From Prorocentrum cordatum (lineage: Eukaryota > Sar > Dinophyceae > Prorocentrales > Prorocentraceae): 60,000 nt of DNA. This document shows, piece by piece, positions 49,174 through 59,165 of this stretch; position 1 is the first letter of the stretch; every line of letters begins with the position of its first letter. The position numbers were made by a program, and so were the translations under genes. Where the stretch lies: NCBI GenBank assembly GCA_963575745.1, contig CAUYUJ010015737.1, forward strand, positions 74,001 through 134,000. Reading direction: 5' to 3'. Below the pieces are notes generated by a model that was not told the DNA's origin, ran no database searches, and saw only the letters and a program-made list of their open reading frames with translations.

Positions 49174-51327
49174 TCACCAGGGCGCGTCGGCTGGGAAGGA
49201 CCACGGCATTTCTTGAAACCCGTCGGCGGCTAACTTACGCAGCTGCTCTGACTTGGCTTCTGGCCGGGTCGGAGCGTCGGCCAAATTTAATTGCGATGGC
49301 ACGTGCCAAAGGTGCAAATAATGACCACGCTGCGCGACTGCAAACCAAAGCTCGCCTATGAGCTCGTTCCAATCAAATTGCCTGGAACAGCCGCGTAAAA
49401 GTGCACCCAGCGCGCTTGTGTTATCCACGAAGGCGAGAATTTCAAACTCGCCAGGCAGATAACCCAGCAAAAACTTAAGCGCGCAGGGAGCCGCCATGAG
49501 CTCCCAAGTGCCGATCTGATTCTTCCGATGAAGGACCCACTGCCTCGCCTTTGCTGGGACATCAGCAGCAGCCCAAGCCTTTAAACAGGGACTCTGGATG
49601 ACCCATGCCATCCGTCCCTGGCCTGTGGCGTCGGTGTAAAGGATGCAACGCTTCTTCTGGCGACGCATCACCGGGACGCTCCTCGATGGCGGTTCCTGCA
49701 AGAACCGCAGCCACCAACGCAGACACAATTTGGTGCGCTGGGACAGCCGGCTCTGGTTGCCTGAGCCGCGGTGGTAAATGGCAGCAAGGTAAACGCGCGC
49801 GCCTCGGCCGAAGACGGCGGTCGCACCCCAGCTCAATTTGCCTGCTAATTTTAAAGCCGGCGCAGGCGAGAGCGATCTTCGCCGCAGAGCCTCACGAATT
49901 TCTGCGGTCCATTTTTCCAACCTCTCTGCTTCGAGAGAAAACTGGATCAGCTGGTTGTGGTCGTCAAATTCTACGCAGACTCCGAGGATTACGGTCTTAG
50001 TGGCCTCCAAGACGGCTTTGCCGGCGTCGAGATCCCAGCCCAGCAGTTCTGACACGACTGCTCTTGCCAGGCGCGCAGAGCCGGCGGGGCCGATTAAGCA
50101 GTCACTGCCAATATCGCGCCCCTCCAGGGCCGAATCGCCGGCGAACATATCGTCGACAAAACGCAAATATAACAAGTGAAACAGAGCTGCCAAAATGCCT
50201 TGAATGGCGAGACCGAAACGATCCCAACCGGACACTGATGCGGAAGAGCCAAATGGTAGGCACAGCAACTGTAACGCTTTACCGTCTGCCACTGTTTCTG
50301 GCCAAGCTGTCACTGCTAGCGGCAAGTGGCCGCTGCAAATCGGCAGTGTCTTAAAAGCGTGCCGGAAGTCATCTTTCCTCCACCTCATGGCAATGTGTTG
50401 CTTGCCTGCTGCTGCGTGGCGCACTAATGCCACCAAAGTGTCCAGCGTGTCTGGACATGTTCTTTCACTATGTACAACCGCGCCATTCACCGCAGACGCA
50501 GTGAAATCGTCTATGCAACGAATTTTTGGCATTCCGTCTCTCTCCCCCTGCACGATAGGGAAGCGAGCTGTTAAAACACAAGAATTTACGTCTAGGTTAC
50601 GGAAGCGGGCCTTGCCATCTTCGACCTCTTTTGAGCAGGCCGATAAAAATTGAGTCCTAACCCTCGTATCGCCGCCCTTTTCCGCGGCGATTCTACCGAG
50701 AGTCGCCTCATTCCGCTCGCGCGGATGTGCTAAAAGCGACCGCAAAGTCTCGGCTGGTTCCGGAGACGTGGCAGCGGGCGCATGGATGCCAGTAGCAGGC
50801 AGGCGCCCCACCAAAGGGAAGCCATGGCAGAGGTTGTGAAACAAGGTATTATCTGGCCATGCTATAGCCTCGAGCATCTCTTTCAGCAGCAGAAGGTTCT
50901 TCTCCGGACCCAGCACTGACTGACAGTGAGCTGGCAAACTTCTTTTGCTAGTCTGCCAGTGTGGGTCCGTCACTAGCTTCCGCCGATGCTTCCAAAAAGC
51001 AAGAGCAGACTGGCGAGCGGTTTGCAGCTCGGCAACCGACATTGAAACCGATCTCGCAAAATGGCCGTTTAAAAATGTTGGCACGCGCGGGCTATCGTCG
51101 GCTTCTGGCAAGCCGCTGGCCCAGCGCAAGTGGTCGCTCGGACCCAGGCTATGCAAATCCTCGCGGGCGCTAAATGCAGAGAAAGCTGCCTGGACAGCTT
51201 CGAGTGGAGAATTTGCTGACTCACTTGACCTTGAACTGGTACCTGGAAGCGGCGACGCTTCCGTGTCGTCTGATGCTTCCTCCGACATATCACTCCCGGC
51301 GCCCTCGACTAGTGGTGCTTGGCCCAC
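49174..51327 (-). CDS. E9 reverse transcriptase / RNase H
   Basis: 717 codons open from the codon after the gag TGA (51330-51328) to TGA 49176-49174. There is no ATG at the very start, only GTG, which supports translation by readthrough from gag. Motifs: RCIDDFTAS, RWRKDDFRHAFKTLPI, LPFGSSASVSGW, YLRFVDDMFAGD, then RNase H YTDATGQGR, TWELMAAPCALKF, FVDNTSALGALLRG and LNLADAPTRP. All catalytic acids are present. It is closest by eye to E1 (FVDD box, CRW/W-K spacing). Likely a functional enzyme. Confidence 0.92.
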   Translation of the reverse strand: MGQAPLVEGAGSDMSEEASDDTEASPLPGTSSRSSESANSPLEAVQAAFSAFSAREDLHSLGPSDHLRWASGLPEADDSPRVPTFLNGHFARSVSMSVAELQTARQSALAFWKHRRKLVTDPHWQTSKRSLPAHCQSVLGPEKNLLLLKEMLEAIAWPDNTLFHNLCHGFPLVGRLPATGIHAPAATSPEPAETLRSLLAHPRERNEATLGRIAAEKGGDTRVRTQFLSACSKEVEDGKARFRNLDVNSCVLTARFPIVQGERDGMPKIRCIDDFTASAVNGAVVHSERTCPDTLDTLVALVRHAAAGKQHIAMRWRKDDFRHAFKTLPICSGHLPLAVTAWPETVADGKALQLLCLPFGSSASVSGWDRFGLAIQGILAALFHLLYLRFVDDMFAGDSALEGRDIGSDCLIGPAGSARLARAVVSELLGWDLDAGKAVLEATKTVILGVCVEFDDHNQLIQFSLEAERLEKWTAEIREALRRRSLSPAPALKLAGKLSWGATAVFGRGARVYLAAIYHRGSGNQSRLSQRTKLCLRWWLRFLQEPPSRSVPVMRRQKKRCILYTDATGQGRMAWVIQSPCLKAWAAADVPAKARQWVLHRKNQIGTWELMAAPCALKFLLGYLPGEFEILAFVDNTSALGALLRGCSRQFDWNELIGELWFAVAQRGHYLHLWHVPSQLNLADAPTRPEAKSEQLRKLAADGFQEMPWSFPADAPW

Positions 51328-52652
51328 TCACCACTTGTTTCCCCAACTGTTGTACTGCTGATTGCCGGAGCGGGGGCTGCGAGACCTGTGCTGATAATCG
51401 GTGCCCGCCGTGCCCTTGGGGCGCTTGGCCGGCGACCGGACAGGCCGGTTGTCAGCCTCTGTGCCGTCGGAACGCTTCTTGCTCCCCTTGCCGCCCTTGT
51501 CGGCGACGCCCTTGGCGCAGCCTTTGGGCTGACCCTTCGACTGCTGCTCCTTAGCTTTCACAGCCCGGCCAGCCTCCGTGAAGTTTTTGTTCACTTTGTC
51601 TTTGGCGTCAGCTAGGTTTTCACGATCGATCTTGGCAAAGTAAGGCGCCAAATCTACGACGTCTTCCTCCAAAGCCCTGGCCATGGCCCTCCTCTGGAGA
51701 ACATCGTATTGATAAGCTGTCCTGACTCCACCGTGTTCCTCGGCGATTCGCACGATGTTGTGGGCGTACGCAAGGAAGTCAGCGATGCTGCATGCCTTGG
51801 TGAGGATTACCTTGAATCCCCACTCGTGCAGGTGGCCCATGAACGTGGCAAAGCCAGCGTAGTCGACTTTGTCCATCCACGCCATGTTCCGCTTGGCGGC
51901 AGCGCTCTGCTTCACCCGCTCCTCGTAAGAGCCGTCCCCCACGACAGCGTCGATCATAGGAGTCCGGCTCCAAGTTGGGCGGTGGTGATCGCGCAGATCC
52001 TCGCCCTCGGCGGACCCGACCCACGGCCTGCCTTTGTCGTGCGCGATCTTCCCCGCCGCCTCGAACTTCGCGAGGACCTCCTCTGACGGGAGTGCATCCT
52101 TGGCGAAATGCTGCATGCCCAGCTCGAGTTTCCGGTCCTGCAACTTGAAACTGAGTCCTTTCGGCTTCCCTTTCTGCAGCGCCTGCGACTGAAGTTCCGC
52201 AAATTGCTTCACTGCTTCAGCCATGCCCGAAAGCTCTTTGTTGTTGTGGGCCACCTCTGGTGGCACCGATGGTCCTGGCGAGGCTTTCTTCGCGCGCGCC
52301 CCCTGCACCTTGAGTGCCAAGACAATCTGTGCCGGCGAAACTTTCCAGCTCTTCCACGGGTCGTCCTGTTCGGTGGCATACGGGGTGGCGTGAACGGGAA
52401 TGCTCGCCTTGATCATGTCCCGCATGTGAGGGTCTTCGAAGTCGGCTGGCGCGATGCTGCCTCCCGTCTCGGCCAGCAGCCGCGCGACAGACACGTAGTG
52501 GAAGAGATCGTGCTTCTTGGCGGGGTCGACGTCGACATTGATGACGAAACGAAGTCCACCCACTCACGCGCCTGATCCGCACCCGCGCCGTCGAAGGCTC
52601 CACCGGCGGCGGTGGCGATCATCGCCGCGACGTCACTCGGAGAGAAAGACAT
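51328..52652 (-). pseudogene. E9 gag, one frameshift
   Basis: Starts MSFSPSDVAAMIATAAGG (ATG 52652-52650). At about 52545-52556 the motif ACGAA is doubled, adding 5 bases between WVDFV and INVDVDP. The rest is open: KKHDLFHYVSVARLLAET, WKSWKVSPAQIVLALKVQ, LSFKLQDRKLELGM, AEEHGGVRTAYQYDVL and a basic KGQPKG...SRSPRSGNQQ tail. It ends UGG-UGA (51330-51328), and pol follows in the same frame. Close relative of the E1 gag. A single small duplication separates it from an open gene. Confidence 0.88.
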
Positions 52653-53078
52653 CTTCCCTCGGACGACGCGTAGAATCAGATTGCTCTGCGTGCTAGGACA
52701 CAAATCTGCAATTCAGACACCTTGTCTGAGCCATCACGGTTACGGTGGACAGCTGAAGGATCTCCCCCGCAGGTGGATACCTGGCCTCTCTTCCGACGAG
52801 ATAAAAAGGAGAGTGGCCTCAGGCATGGTGAGGGCAACCGTATTTCCGATTCCTCAAACATGCAGGCAGGCAGCCCCTCCAAAGACGTCTTCAACCAAGA
52901 CTTCCCTTCGCAAAACCGCCGCCAGGCGGCTGCTGCCCGCCCTGCGGGCGCCGTCCCACGCGGAGAGCGTTCGGTCAGAGAGCCTGAAAAGGCGGCCCCT
53001 GCCGGCAAGCTCTCAGGCACGTGCCTGCGAGGGAGCGGGCAGTGCCACAGCGCACCAGGCCGTCGCTCGTGCTTTGGC
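52653..53078 (-). repeat. E9 leader and truncated A1
   Basis: 52911-53078 matches 46777-46944 of A2. The hairpin end and the outermost part of A1 are gone: E6 B1 starts within a few bases. Nothing is recognisable between 52653 and 52910. Confidence 0.7.
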
Positions 53079-53082
53079 ATTG

Positions 53083-53200
53083 GGCCCCTTGGAGAGTTCC
53101 AGTGTGGGCCAGCCTGGCGGCGCCAACTTTCCGTTCGCCCATAGACGGCGCGGGAATTCCGCCGAATGTCTGCCAGTACGGCCGGACCGAAGAGATTTTC
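53083..53200 (+). repeat. E6 B1 repeat
   Basis: 118 bp, matching the E7 B repeats with a few changes; ends GAGATTTTC and joins A2. Confidence 0.85.
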
Positions 53201-53457
53201 ATAGCCCGCAAACCGCGCAGCGGTTTGCGGGGCAAGAAAATCTCAGGGCAGGCCCTTGTGGGCTTCTTGGCTTTCGCCCCTCTCCGCTTCTCCGCTATGG
53301 CAGGGGAATCTTCATGGCCTGGTTGCTGCTGGACGGCACGCGGTCCTCTTCCTCCAACCTCGTTGCTCGGCTGAGTTGGTGGTTGATTGGCTCCCTATCC
53401 GCCGGTGCCTTGGCGCTCTGGACGGTGGCGGTGCTGTCGCTCCTCCCTTCGCTGGTT
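53201..53457 (+). repeat. E6 A2 repeat, truncated
   Basis: The first 257 bp of the 360-bp A repeat with its hairpin (53196-53244). It stops after CTTCGCTGGTT against gag of E4, so the B2 end is deleted. Confidence 0.83.
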
Positions 53458-54048
53458 CTCCCCTTGTCCCTGGCGACCCTGCCAGCCGCCTCGAGCACGG
53501 CCATGTTCTCCCCCGAAGGAAAGCCCTCTGACGGGAAGGCGGCCATTCCAACCTCTTTCTTCCGCTCCGCCAAGTCAAAGGACAAGGCTTTCACAGAGCG
53601 TTTGTGCGTGGCGGCTTGGGCTCCCAGGTATTCCTTCATGGTCTCAGCCAGCGTGCTCTCAGGCGTGGGGAGGGCAGGCTCAGTCCCAGCGCATTTCCTC
53701 TGCACCAGGAGGGCGAACACGACTTGGGCTGGAGCCACAGTCCAGCCGCGGAGCACCTGGCTCTCGCCTTCCTTGTCGTAAACCTTCTCCCCCGGCCTGA
53801 AGCCAGCTTTGATCATATCCCCCATCGTGTCGTCTGCGAAATCCACGGGCGAGATGGGCCCCATGAGGTCGCCCAGAGCACGCGCGACAGCGAGGTACCA
53901 GAAGAGATTGTGTTTGGCTTTCGGGGCGTCGTGCAAACTCAGCACGAGCTCGCACCACTCCTGGACGCGCTCTGCACTCGCACCGCCGAGGCTCCCCTTG
54001 GGGGAGGGCACCCACGGAGCCTGCGACCTCAGAGCTGGAGTAGGACAT
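53458..54048 (-). pseudogene. gag N-terminal part of E4
   Basis: Starts MSYSSSEVAGSVGALPQG (ATG 54048-54046). After a frameshift near 54000 it continues SLGGASAERVQEWCELVL, KHNLFWYLAVARALGD, KCAGTEPALPTPESTLAETMKEYLGAQAA, KALSFDL and AAGRVARDKGR, ending at truncated A2 of E6. About 20 residues (aligned to E11 LYVGSAEGEDLQRNF...) are missing before the C-part at 34786. That gap measures the deletion at the right end of E6. Confidence 0.87.
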
Positions 54049-55626
54049 CGCACGGACTGCGCGCGTGTCTGGGGCGTGACGGAGGAAGTCTCGCAGCAGA
54101 GCCAGCACAATAGCCTCGAGCCACACTGTTTACGGAAAGCGGCGGGTAATGCAGCGACGCAGCTGCCTCGACTACGTGCAACGCAATCGGCGCCTGGCCA
54201 GGACAGGAGGGATGCGGCATGATGGTGGTGGTTGCGAGCGCCAATTTTCGGCGATGAGCTGGCCGCCCGGTGGATTGCGCCAGGGCGCCAAGCGAGGGGG
54301 CTCACGCACTTCCCACGCTACGAACCTGCCGCCCTGCAGGCCACGGCCCGAACCCTGCTGCCAGGCAGGAGCGCACCGCAAAACACAGAACGCGGACGCG
54401 GCGAAACGGTACAGCAGCAGCTGGGACACAGTGCACCCGAGAGCAAACGTCAGAAAAACTGCCTAGCTGCACCAGTGCAGCAAAACAGCGCGGTCGCGCG
54501 GCGAAGAGCCAACAGGGCAACGCCCGTGGCCAGCCCACTGGGTCAGACCAACAGTTTCGCCGCGCGGCCACACACACATACACACGAAACTGGCAGCACG
54601 TCCAGGCATCTGCCAGTTACGGCGACTCTGCCCCTACCGTGCAACCGGCTGGCCGAGCACAGCGCAAGGTTTTGATCAGCACGGTTGAGAGCAGGTGTGG
54701 CAGCACGGCCAAAGACCCAGGCAGGAGGCCGCACGGCCAGAAACCACCCAGAGATGCGGCACGACCAGAAAACCACGATGGACGGCTGGCCAGGTGCGGC
54801 CCAACGTTTCGCGGCCAGAAACCTGCAAACAAACGCGGCACGGCGCGAGGGTTTGGCAGCACGGCCAAGAGCCCGCGGGTTGGCAGCACGGCCAGGGACC
54901 CAACAAAGGGGCACAACGGCAAGAAGCAGCGACGAATGTGCCGACAAGGCCGGACAAGCGCGGCGCGAGGGTCTGGCAGCGCGGCCAAGGACCCCAGGAA
55001 GGATGAGCACGCCCACAAAACCACGACAACTGGCCACCTGAGCGCCGAAGACGCAGACAAAACACGGGCCGAGGGTTTGGCAGCACGGCCAAGAGCCCGC
55101 GGGGATGGCAGCACGGCCAGGACCTCGAGATGGCAGCACGGCCAGAAACCACCAGAGACGGCGGGCAGCTGGAGGGTTTGGCAGCACGGCCAAGAACCCC
55201 CTGGGCATGGCAGCACGGCCAGGGACCCAACACGACAAGAGCACAATAGCGCCCCCAGCGGCAAGAGCAGGAGGCCAGATGCCTGCGCGCGCCCTGGAAA
55301 AACGGCATCCTTCCGCGGCGACAAACCGACGCCCATGAGGGCAGGCCGCGGCCCAGAGTCAGCACGGACGCGGGACTGCCCCCGCTAGGGGGCTAGCACC
55401 GCCAGCGAGCCAGCTCCCCCCCGACCAACCAGCCAGCCGACGACAGCGAAGAAGAAGAGCGAGGCGGGCGGGAGGTGAGGCCGTCCAGGCGTGTGAGCCG
55501 CAGCCCCCTGTTGGGGGCAACCAGGCCAAGGGCGCGACGCAGGGGAACCAGAGAAGTAGGGAGGCACAGAGATTAGTGCAGCCCCGCCCTGCCGATTTTC
55601 CTGCCCCGCGGCTTGCGGGCTATAAG
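54049..55626 (-). repeat. E4 leader and 5' hairpin
   Basis: From about 54680 to 55250 there are irregular units with GGCAGCACGGCCAAGAGCCC. 55400-55600 resembles the A1 ends of E5 (GGCGGGCGGGAGGTGAGGCCG, CAGCCCCCTGTTGG). The hairpin at 55594-55626 is shortened: GATTTTCCTGCCCCGC-GGCTT-GCGGGCTAT. No gene. Confidence 0.65.
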
Positions 55627-55712
55627 AATAATTATAGTTGATCCCCCCATCACCGGCGCATGCTGTTTATTCAATCACAATGTGCCCCCCGACGCTCGCA
55701 CCCTGTTTTTGA
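55627..55712. other. Short AT-richer spacer between E4 and E10
   Basis: 86 bp (starts AAGAATAATTATAG, ends CCTGTTTTTGA) that matches no repeat here. It could be the old host flank. Confidence 0.4.
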
Positions 55713-56996
55713 TAACCCCCTATAGGTTCTTTCGCGGGGAGGAAAATCGGCGTTTCGGCCGTAATTTCCCACGGTTGGTCGTTTGGTCCGTTTGGGGAGT
55801 TTCATGGTTTCCTCATGGCCTGGTTGGCTCCAGTAGGAGCGGCGGCGTTGGCGCGTGTCGTCGGTGTTCTGTGGTTTGCCGCCCGGCGCGGGGGCTGGGT
55901 AGCAAGTTCGGGCGTCCTCGTCGCCACGTTCGCCGTGGCCACGCAGGCGCGCTCCTGGCGGACTTGGTCTGTCCATCGTGCCTCGTCTGGGTGTGCCGCG
56001 GCTCTGCCGGGCTGGGGCTCTGGGCCCCGGCGGCTTCCTGCAGGGTCTCTCGTTAGCCACGTCTGCGGTTCTCGTCGCCCCGTTCGCTCTGTGCGGTGCT
56101 TCCCGCCGGGTCCAGTGCAACAGTGGCCAGGGTAACCCACTCGTTCACCGCTAGCCCGCCGCGGTGGCTCTGTGTGCGTGCTCAAGCTCACTTCTGCGCT
56201 CTCTGTCGCGGTCTTGCGCGCGGCGCATCGCATGCCCGTCGGCCACGGTCGGTCAGGCGGGCTTCCCCGTCGGGTCTGTTACGGCGCGGCTGGCGGGAGG
56301 CACATTGCATTGCTTGCCCAGCTGGGTCAGCCACGGTCTGGCCAGATGGGCCTCCCCGTCGGGTCCGCTACGGTCCGGCCGGCGGGGAAAGGGTCCCACA
56401 TTGCATTGCAATGCCCAGCTGGGTCCGCTACGGTCCAGCCAGCTGGGCCTCCCCGTCGGGTCCGCTACGGCCCGGCCGGCGGGGAGGGGTTCCTGTATTG
56501 CATGCCCAGCTGGGTCCGCTAAGGTCCGGCCAGCTTGGCGCCCCGTCGGGTCTGCTACGGTCCGGCTTGCGGAAGGGGTTCCCGAATTGCATGCCCAGCT
56601 GGGTCCGCTACAGTCCGGCCAGCTGGGCTTCCCCGTCGGGTCCGTTACGGTCCGGCCGGGGGGGGGGCTCCCACATTGCATGCGCAGCTGGGTCCGCTAC
56701 GGCGCGGCCACCTGGGCTTCCCCGTCGGTTCCGCCAGGGTCCAGCCAGCGGCATGGCAGTGCCAAGCTGGGTCTCGGTCCCCCCATCGGATCCGCTACGG
56801 TCCGGCTGGCAGGGGGGGGCTGTCGCGTTGTAGGCTTGATTGGGTCCGCTGCGTCTCCCGGCTGGGCGTCCTGGTCGGGTCCGTTGCTGTCCGGCACAGG
56901 ACGCGCATGGGCAGCTGGGTGTGCGACGGCCCCTACTAGCGGGTCGCTGCTGGCCAGGCGGCGCCCCGCGGTGCGCCCCAGAGGCGCGTTTTTATC
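55713..56996 (+). mobile_element. E10: 5' fragment of an E8-family element
   Basis: An A repeat like 45357-45706 with a variant hairpin (CCCCCTATAGG-TTCTTTCGCGGGG), then the same interior minisatellite as E8 (56240-56900), then sequence matching 43000-43110 up to GAGGCGCGTTTTT. There E11 begins. No genes remain. Confidence 0.7.
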
Positions 56997-57035
56997 GCCC
57001 CCAAATCGCGGAGCGATTTGGGGGGCAGGAAAATC

Positions 57036-57862
57036 CCCAGGGAGGTTGCTCGTGGCCTCTCCGCCTCTTGGCCTCTCGACCTCACTGCCTGGCAGTGCCT
57101 CTGTGGCACGGCGGATCGCGGGGTCCCCTCTGTGCTAATATGCTGGGGCCGCGCGCGGCTGGCGGACCGCGGCGTGGGGATGCCATGTCGTCTCCTCTCC
57201 TCGCTTCTCCGGCTGGCTGGTTGGCGGTTGTGCTGGCGCGCGCGGGGGCGAAGGTTGGCGCGCTTCGCGGCGCGGCCTCGGGGGTGCGTGGTTGCGCGAC
57301 GATAACTGCGCTTCGCTGCTCGTCGTTGGCGGGCTTCCGTGGGGTCTGGCCCGCAGGACGGGCGTGGTCGAGAAATGCTCTCTCTGGCCCGCAGGACGGG
57401 CGTGTCTCTGGCCCGCAGGACGGGCCCGCAGGTCGGGCACCAGCTTTGCCAAACCCGCAGGTCCAGGGGGGTGCACCCGCAGGTCGGGCACGTGTCTCTG
57501 TCACACCCGCAGGTTGGGGGGTGCACCCGCAGGTCGGGCACCAATCTCTGTCACACCCGCAGGTCGGGGGGTGCACCCGCAGGTCGGGCACCAATCTCTG
57601 CGTTCGCGTCTGCTGGTTCTGTGTTCTGGCTCTCCGGCCCAGGAGGCCGCCGCCGTCTGTCTGTTCTGGCTTTCCGGCCCTGGGTGGCCATCTTCACCCG
57701 CAGGTCGGGTTCCAGCCTGTTTGTGGCGCTGCTCCAGGGGGGGGTGCAAGCGTGCTTCCCTGTCGCCGTCCGTCGGGCAGCGTCTTGGTTCGAGGTATCA
57801 GGGATTGCTCGCTCTGTGCTCCGTTTCTGTCTGGGCACACCGGCTCGCCGCGAGCGCTTGCG
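57036..57862 (+). repeat. E11 leader with CCCGCAGGTCGGGCA repeats
   Basis: 57412-57600 has tandem CCCGCAGGTCGGG units spaced about 50 bp, with earlier CCCGCAGGACGGGC units. Each core is itself a weak hairpin. The gag frame is open upstream through this leader, but the conserved gag start argues against its being coding. Confidence 0.65.
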
Positions 57863-59165
57863 ATGTCCTTCGCCGCGGGTGAAATTCAGGCTTTCGTGCA
57901 CGGTCTGCCGCAAGGGTCTCTCTGTGGCGCTGGTGCTGACGCGGCCGTTCAGTGGTGCGAGTTCGTGCTCGCGGTGGACGAGTCGCCCAAGGCCCACCAC
58001 GACCTCTTTTGGTACCTGTCGGTGGGCAGGCTCGTCGCGGAGAAGATGAGCTCCATCTCGCCGAAGGATCTGGGCGAGGCTTGCATTCGCGACTTGCTTG
58101 CGGCGACCGTCAAGCCAGGGGAAAAGCCGTACACCGGGGAGTCCGAGCCAGCCGTCTTCAAGGCGTGGGCCGTGGAGCCCTCGCAGCTCGCCTTCGCCTA
58201 CCGGCTCCAGCGCAAGTGCGCAGCCACAGTGCCTCAGGAGGCGACGCCGGAAAGCAAGCTGGCAACTACGATGACCGCGTATCTCGAGGCGCAGGCCGCC
58301 AGCGAGAAGGTGAAGCTCTCGGCGAAGGCGCTCTCCTTCAAGCTCTCAGACAGGGTCAAGGAGCTGGGAATGGACCAATTCCCCCAGGACGTCCTCCCGT
58401 CCGAGGAGAGCCTCGCGGTCTTCGAGGCAGCCGGCCGCGTGGCCAGAGAGAAGGGGCGACTGTACGTCGGCAGTGCCGAGGGCGAGGATCTCCAGAGGAA
58501 TTTTCGGCCGGCCTGGTCGAGGATTCCGCGTATCGACGTGCCTGTCGGAGACGGGTCCGTGGCTGAGCGTCAGCGCCAGATGGCCGAACTGAGGCGTGTC
58601 CGGGCTGCGTCGGAGCTCGACTACCCCGGGTACGCCACCTTCCACGCTCACATCATGGATTGGGGCGTCAAGCTCATCCTGATGAAGGCTGCCACGCCGC
58701 TTGAGGTGCTCACCTACTCGATCTTGCTGACCAAGGTCGCCGAAGAGGAAGGGGGCGTGCGCACGGCGTACCAGTACGACATCCTGGTGCGCACGGCCAT
58801 GGCCAAGGCTTTGGAGCGCGGTGACCCGGACTGGAGGCTCTACTTCACGAAGGTCGACGCAGACCTCGCGAAGCAGGCGAAGCGGAAGGTCGAGGACAGA
58901 GCGGCTGAGGCTGCGCGGACGCTTGCTGGCAAGAGCGCCGGCAAGGGCGGCAAGTACGGCAAGAGCGAGGGCGCGAGCAGCGCTGCTGCGGCGTCGGCGC
59001 CGGTCTCTCTCGCCTCTCGCGCCGCCGCGCTCCCGCAGCCCCTGGCGCAGCCAGGGCGGCCGGCAGCAGAGCGGCAGCGGCTGGGCCCAGGGCGGCTGGC
59101 ACCAGGGCAACAACCAGGGCAACTGGAAGCAGGGTGGCTGGCAGCAGGGGCAGCGCAAGAAGTGA
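57863..59165 (+). pseudogene. E11 gag, one late frameshift
   Basis: Starts MSFAAGEIQAFVHGLPQG. Motifs HHDLFWYLSVGRLVAE, YLEAQAASEKV, LSFKLSDRVKELGM, NFRPAWSRIPRIDVPVGDGS, DYPGYATFHAHIMDWGVKL and EEEGGVRTAYQYDIL are all intact. A short deletion near 59000 shifts the frame in the basic tail. The correct tail frame reads SPRSRSPW-like, then GGWHQGNNQGNWKQGGWQQGQRKK, with TGA at 59163-59165, and pol continues in that frame. The shifted frame runs to 59185. The body is intact and only the RNA-binding tail is altered. Confidence 0.85.

Larger units (their letters stand above)
46537..53078 (-). mobile_element. E9: minus-strand element with gag, RT/RH and YR
   Basis: Left to right: B2 (46537-46727), A2 (46728-47186), B1 (47187-47377), YR, RT/RH, gag and a partial A1 (52911-53078). 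On the minus strand this is again A1 - gag - RT - YR - B1 A2 B2. It sits in the YR of E6. The 5' end including the A1 hairpin is deleted where A1 meets B1 of E6. RT/RH is intact; gag and YR each have one frameshift. B1 and B2 are 191 bp each. Confidence 0.85.
34787..53457 (+). mobile_element. E6: plus-strand element holding three nested insertions
   Basis: A1 (34787-35146), leader, gag (36428-37711), RT 5' half (to 38866), [E7], RT 3' half (40929-41931), spacer, [E8], YR N-part (46092-46536), [E9], B1 (53083-53200), truncated A2 (53201-53457). It sits in gag of E4 after ATTTTC. At the right end A2 breaks off into gag of E4, so B2 and a little of that gag are deleted. The YR C-part of E6 is absent, lost with the right end of E9. 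Confidence 0.8.
24235..55626 (-). mobile_element. E4: old minus-strand element split by later insertions
   Basis: Reading right to left on the minus strand: 5' hairpin and leader (55626-54049), gag N-part (54048-53458), [E6], gag C-part (34786-34189), RT (34188-32587), [E5], RNase H part 1 (25534-25316), [tRNA segment], RNase H part 2 (24861-24432), 3' flank to 24235. Homology resumes across each insertion at nearly the same residue, which is how I joined the parts. Its YR and 3' repeats are not in the window, being cut by E3. E4 is clearly dead: frameshifts, a lost RT active site and three interruptions. Confidence 0.8.

Noticed and set aside
56840-57862. N-terminal extension of E11 gag by over 300 codons
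   Set aside because: It crosses the E10/E11 boundary and the leader repeats, and the gag start at 57863 aligns with all other copies.
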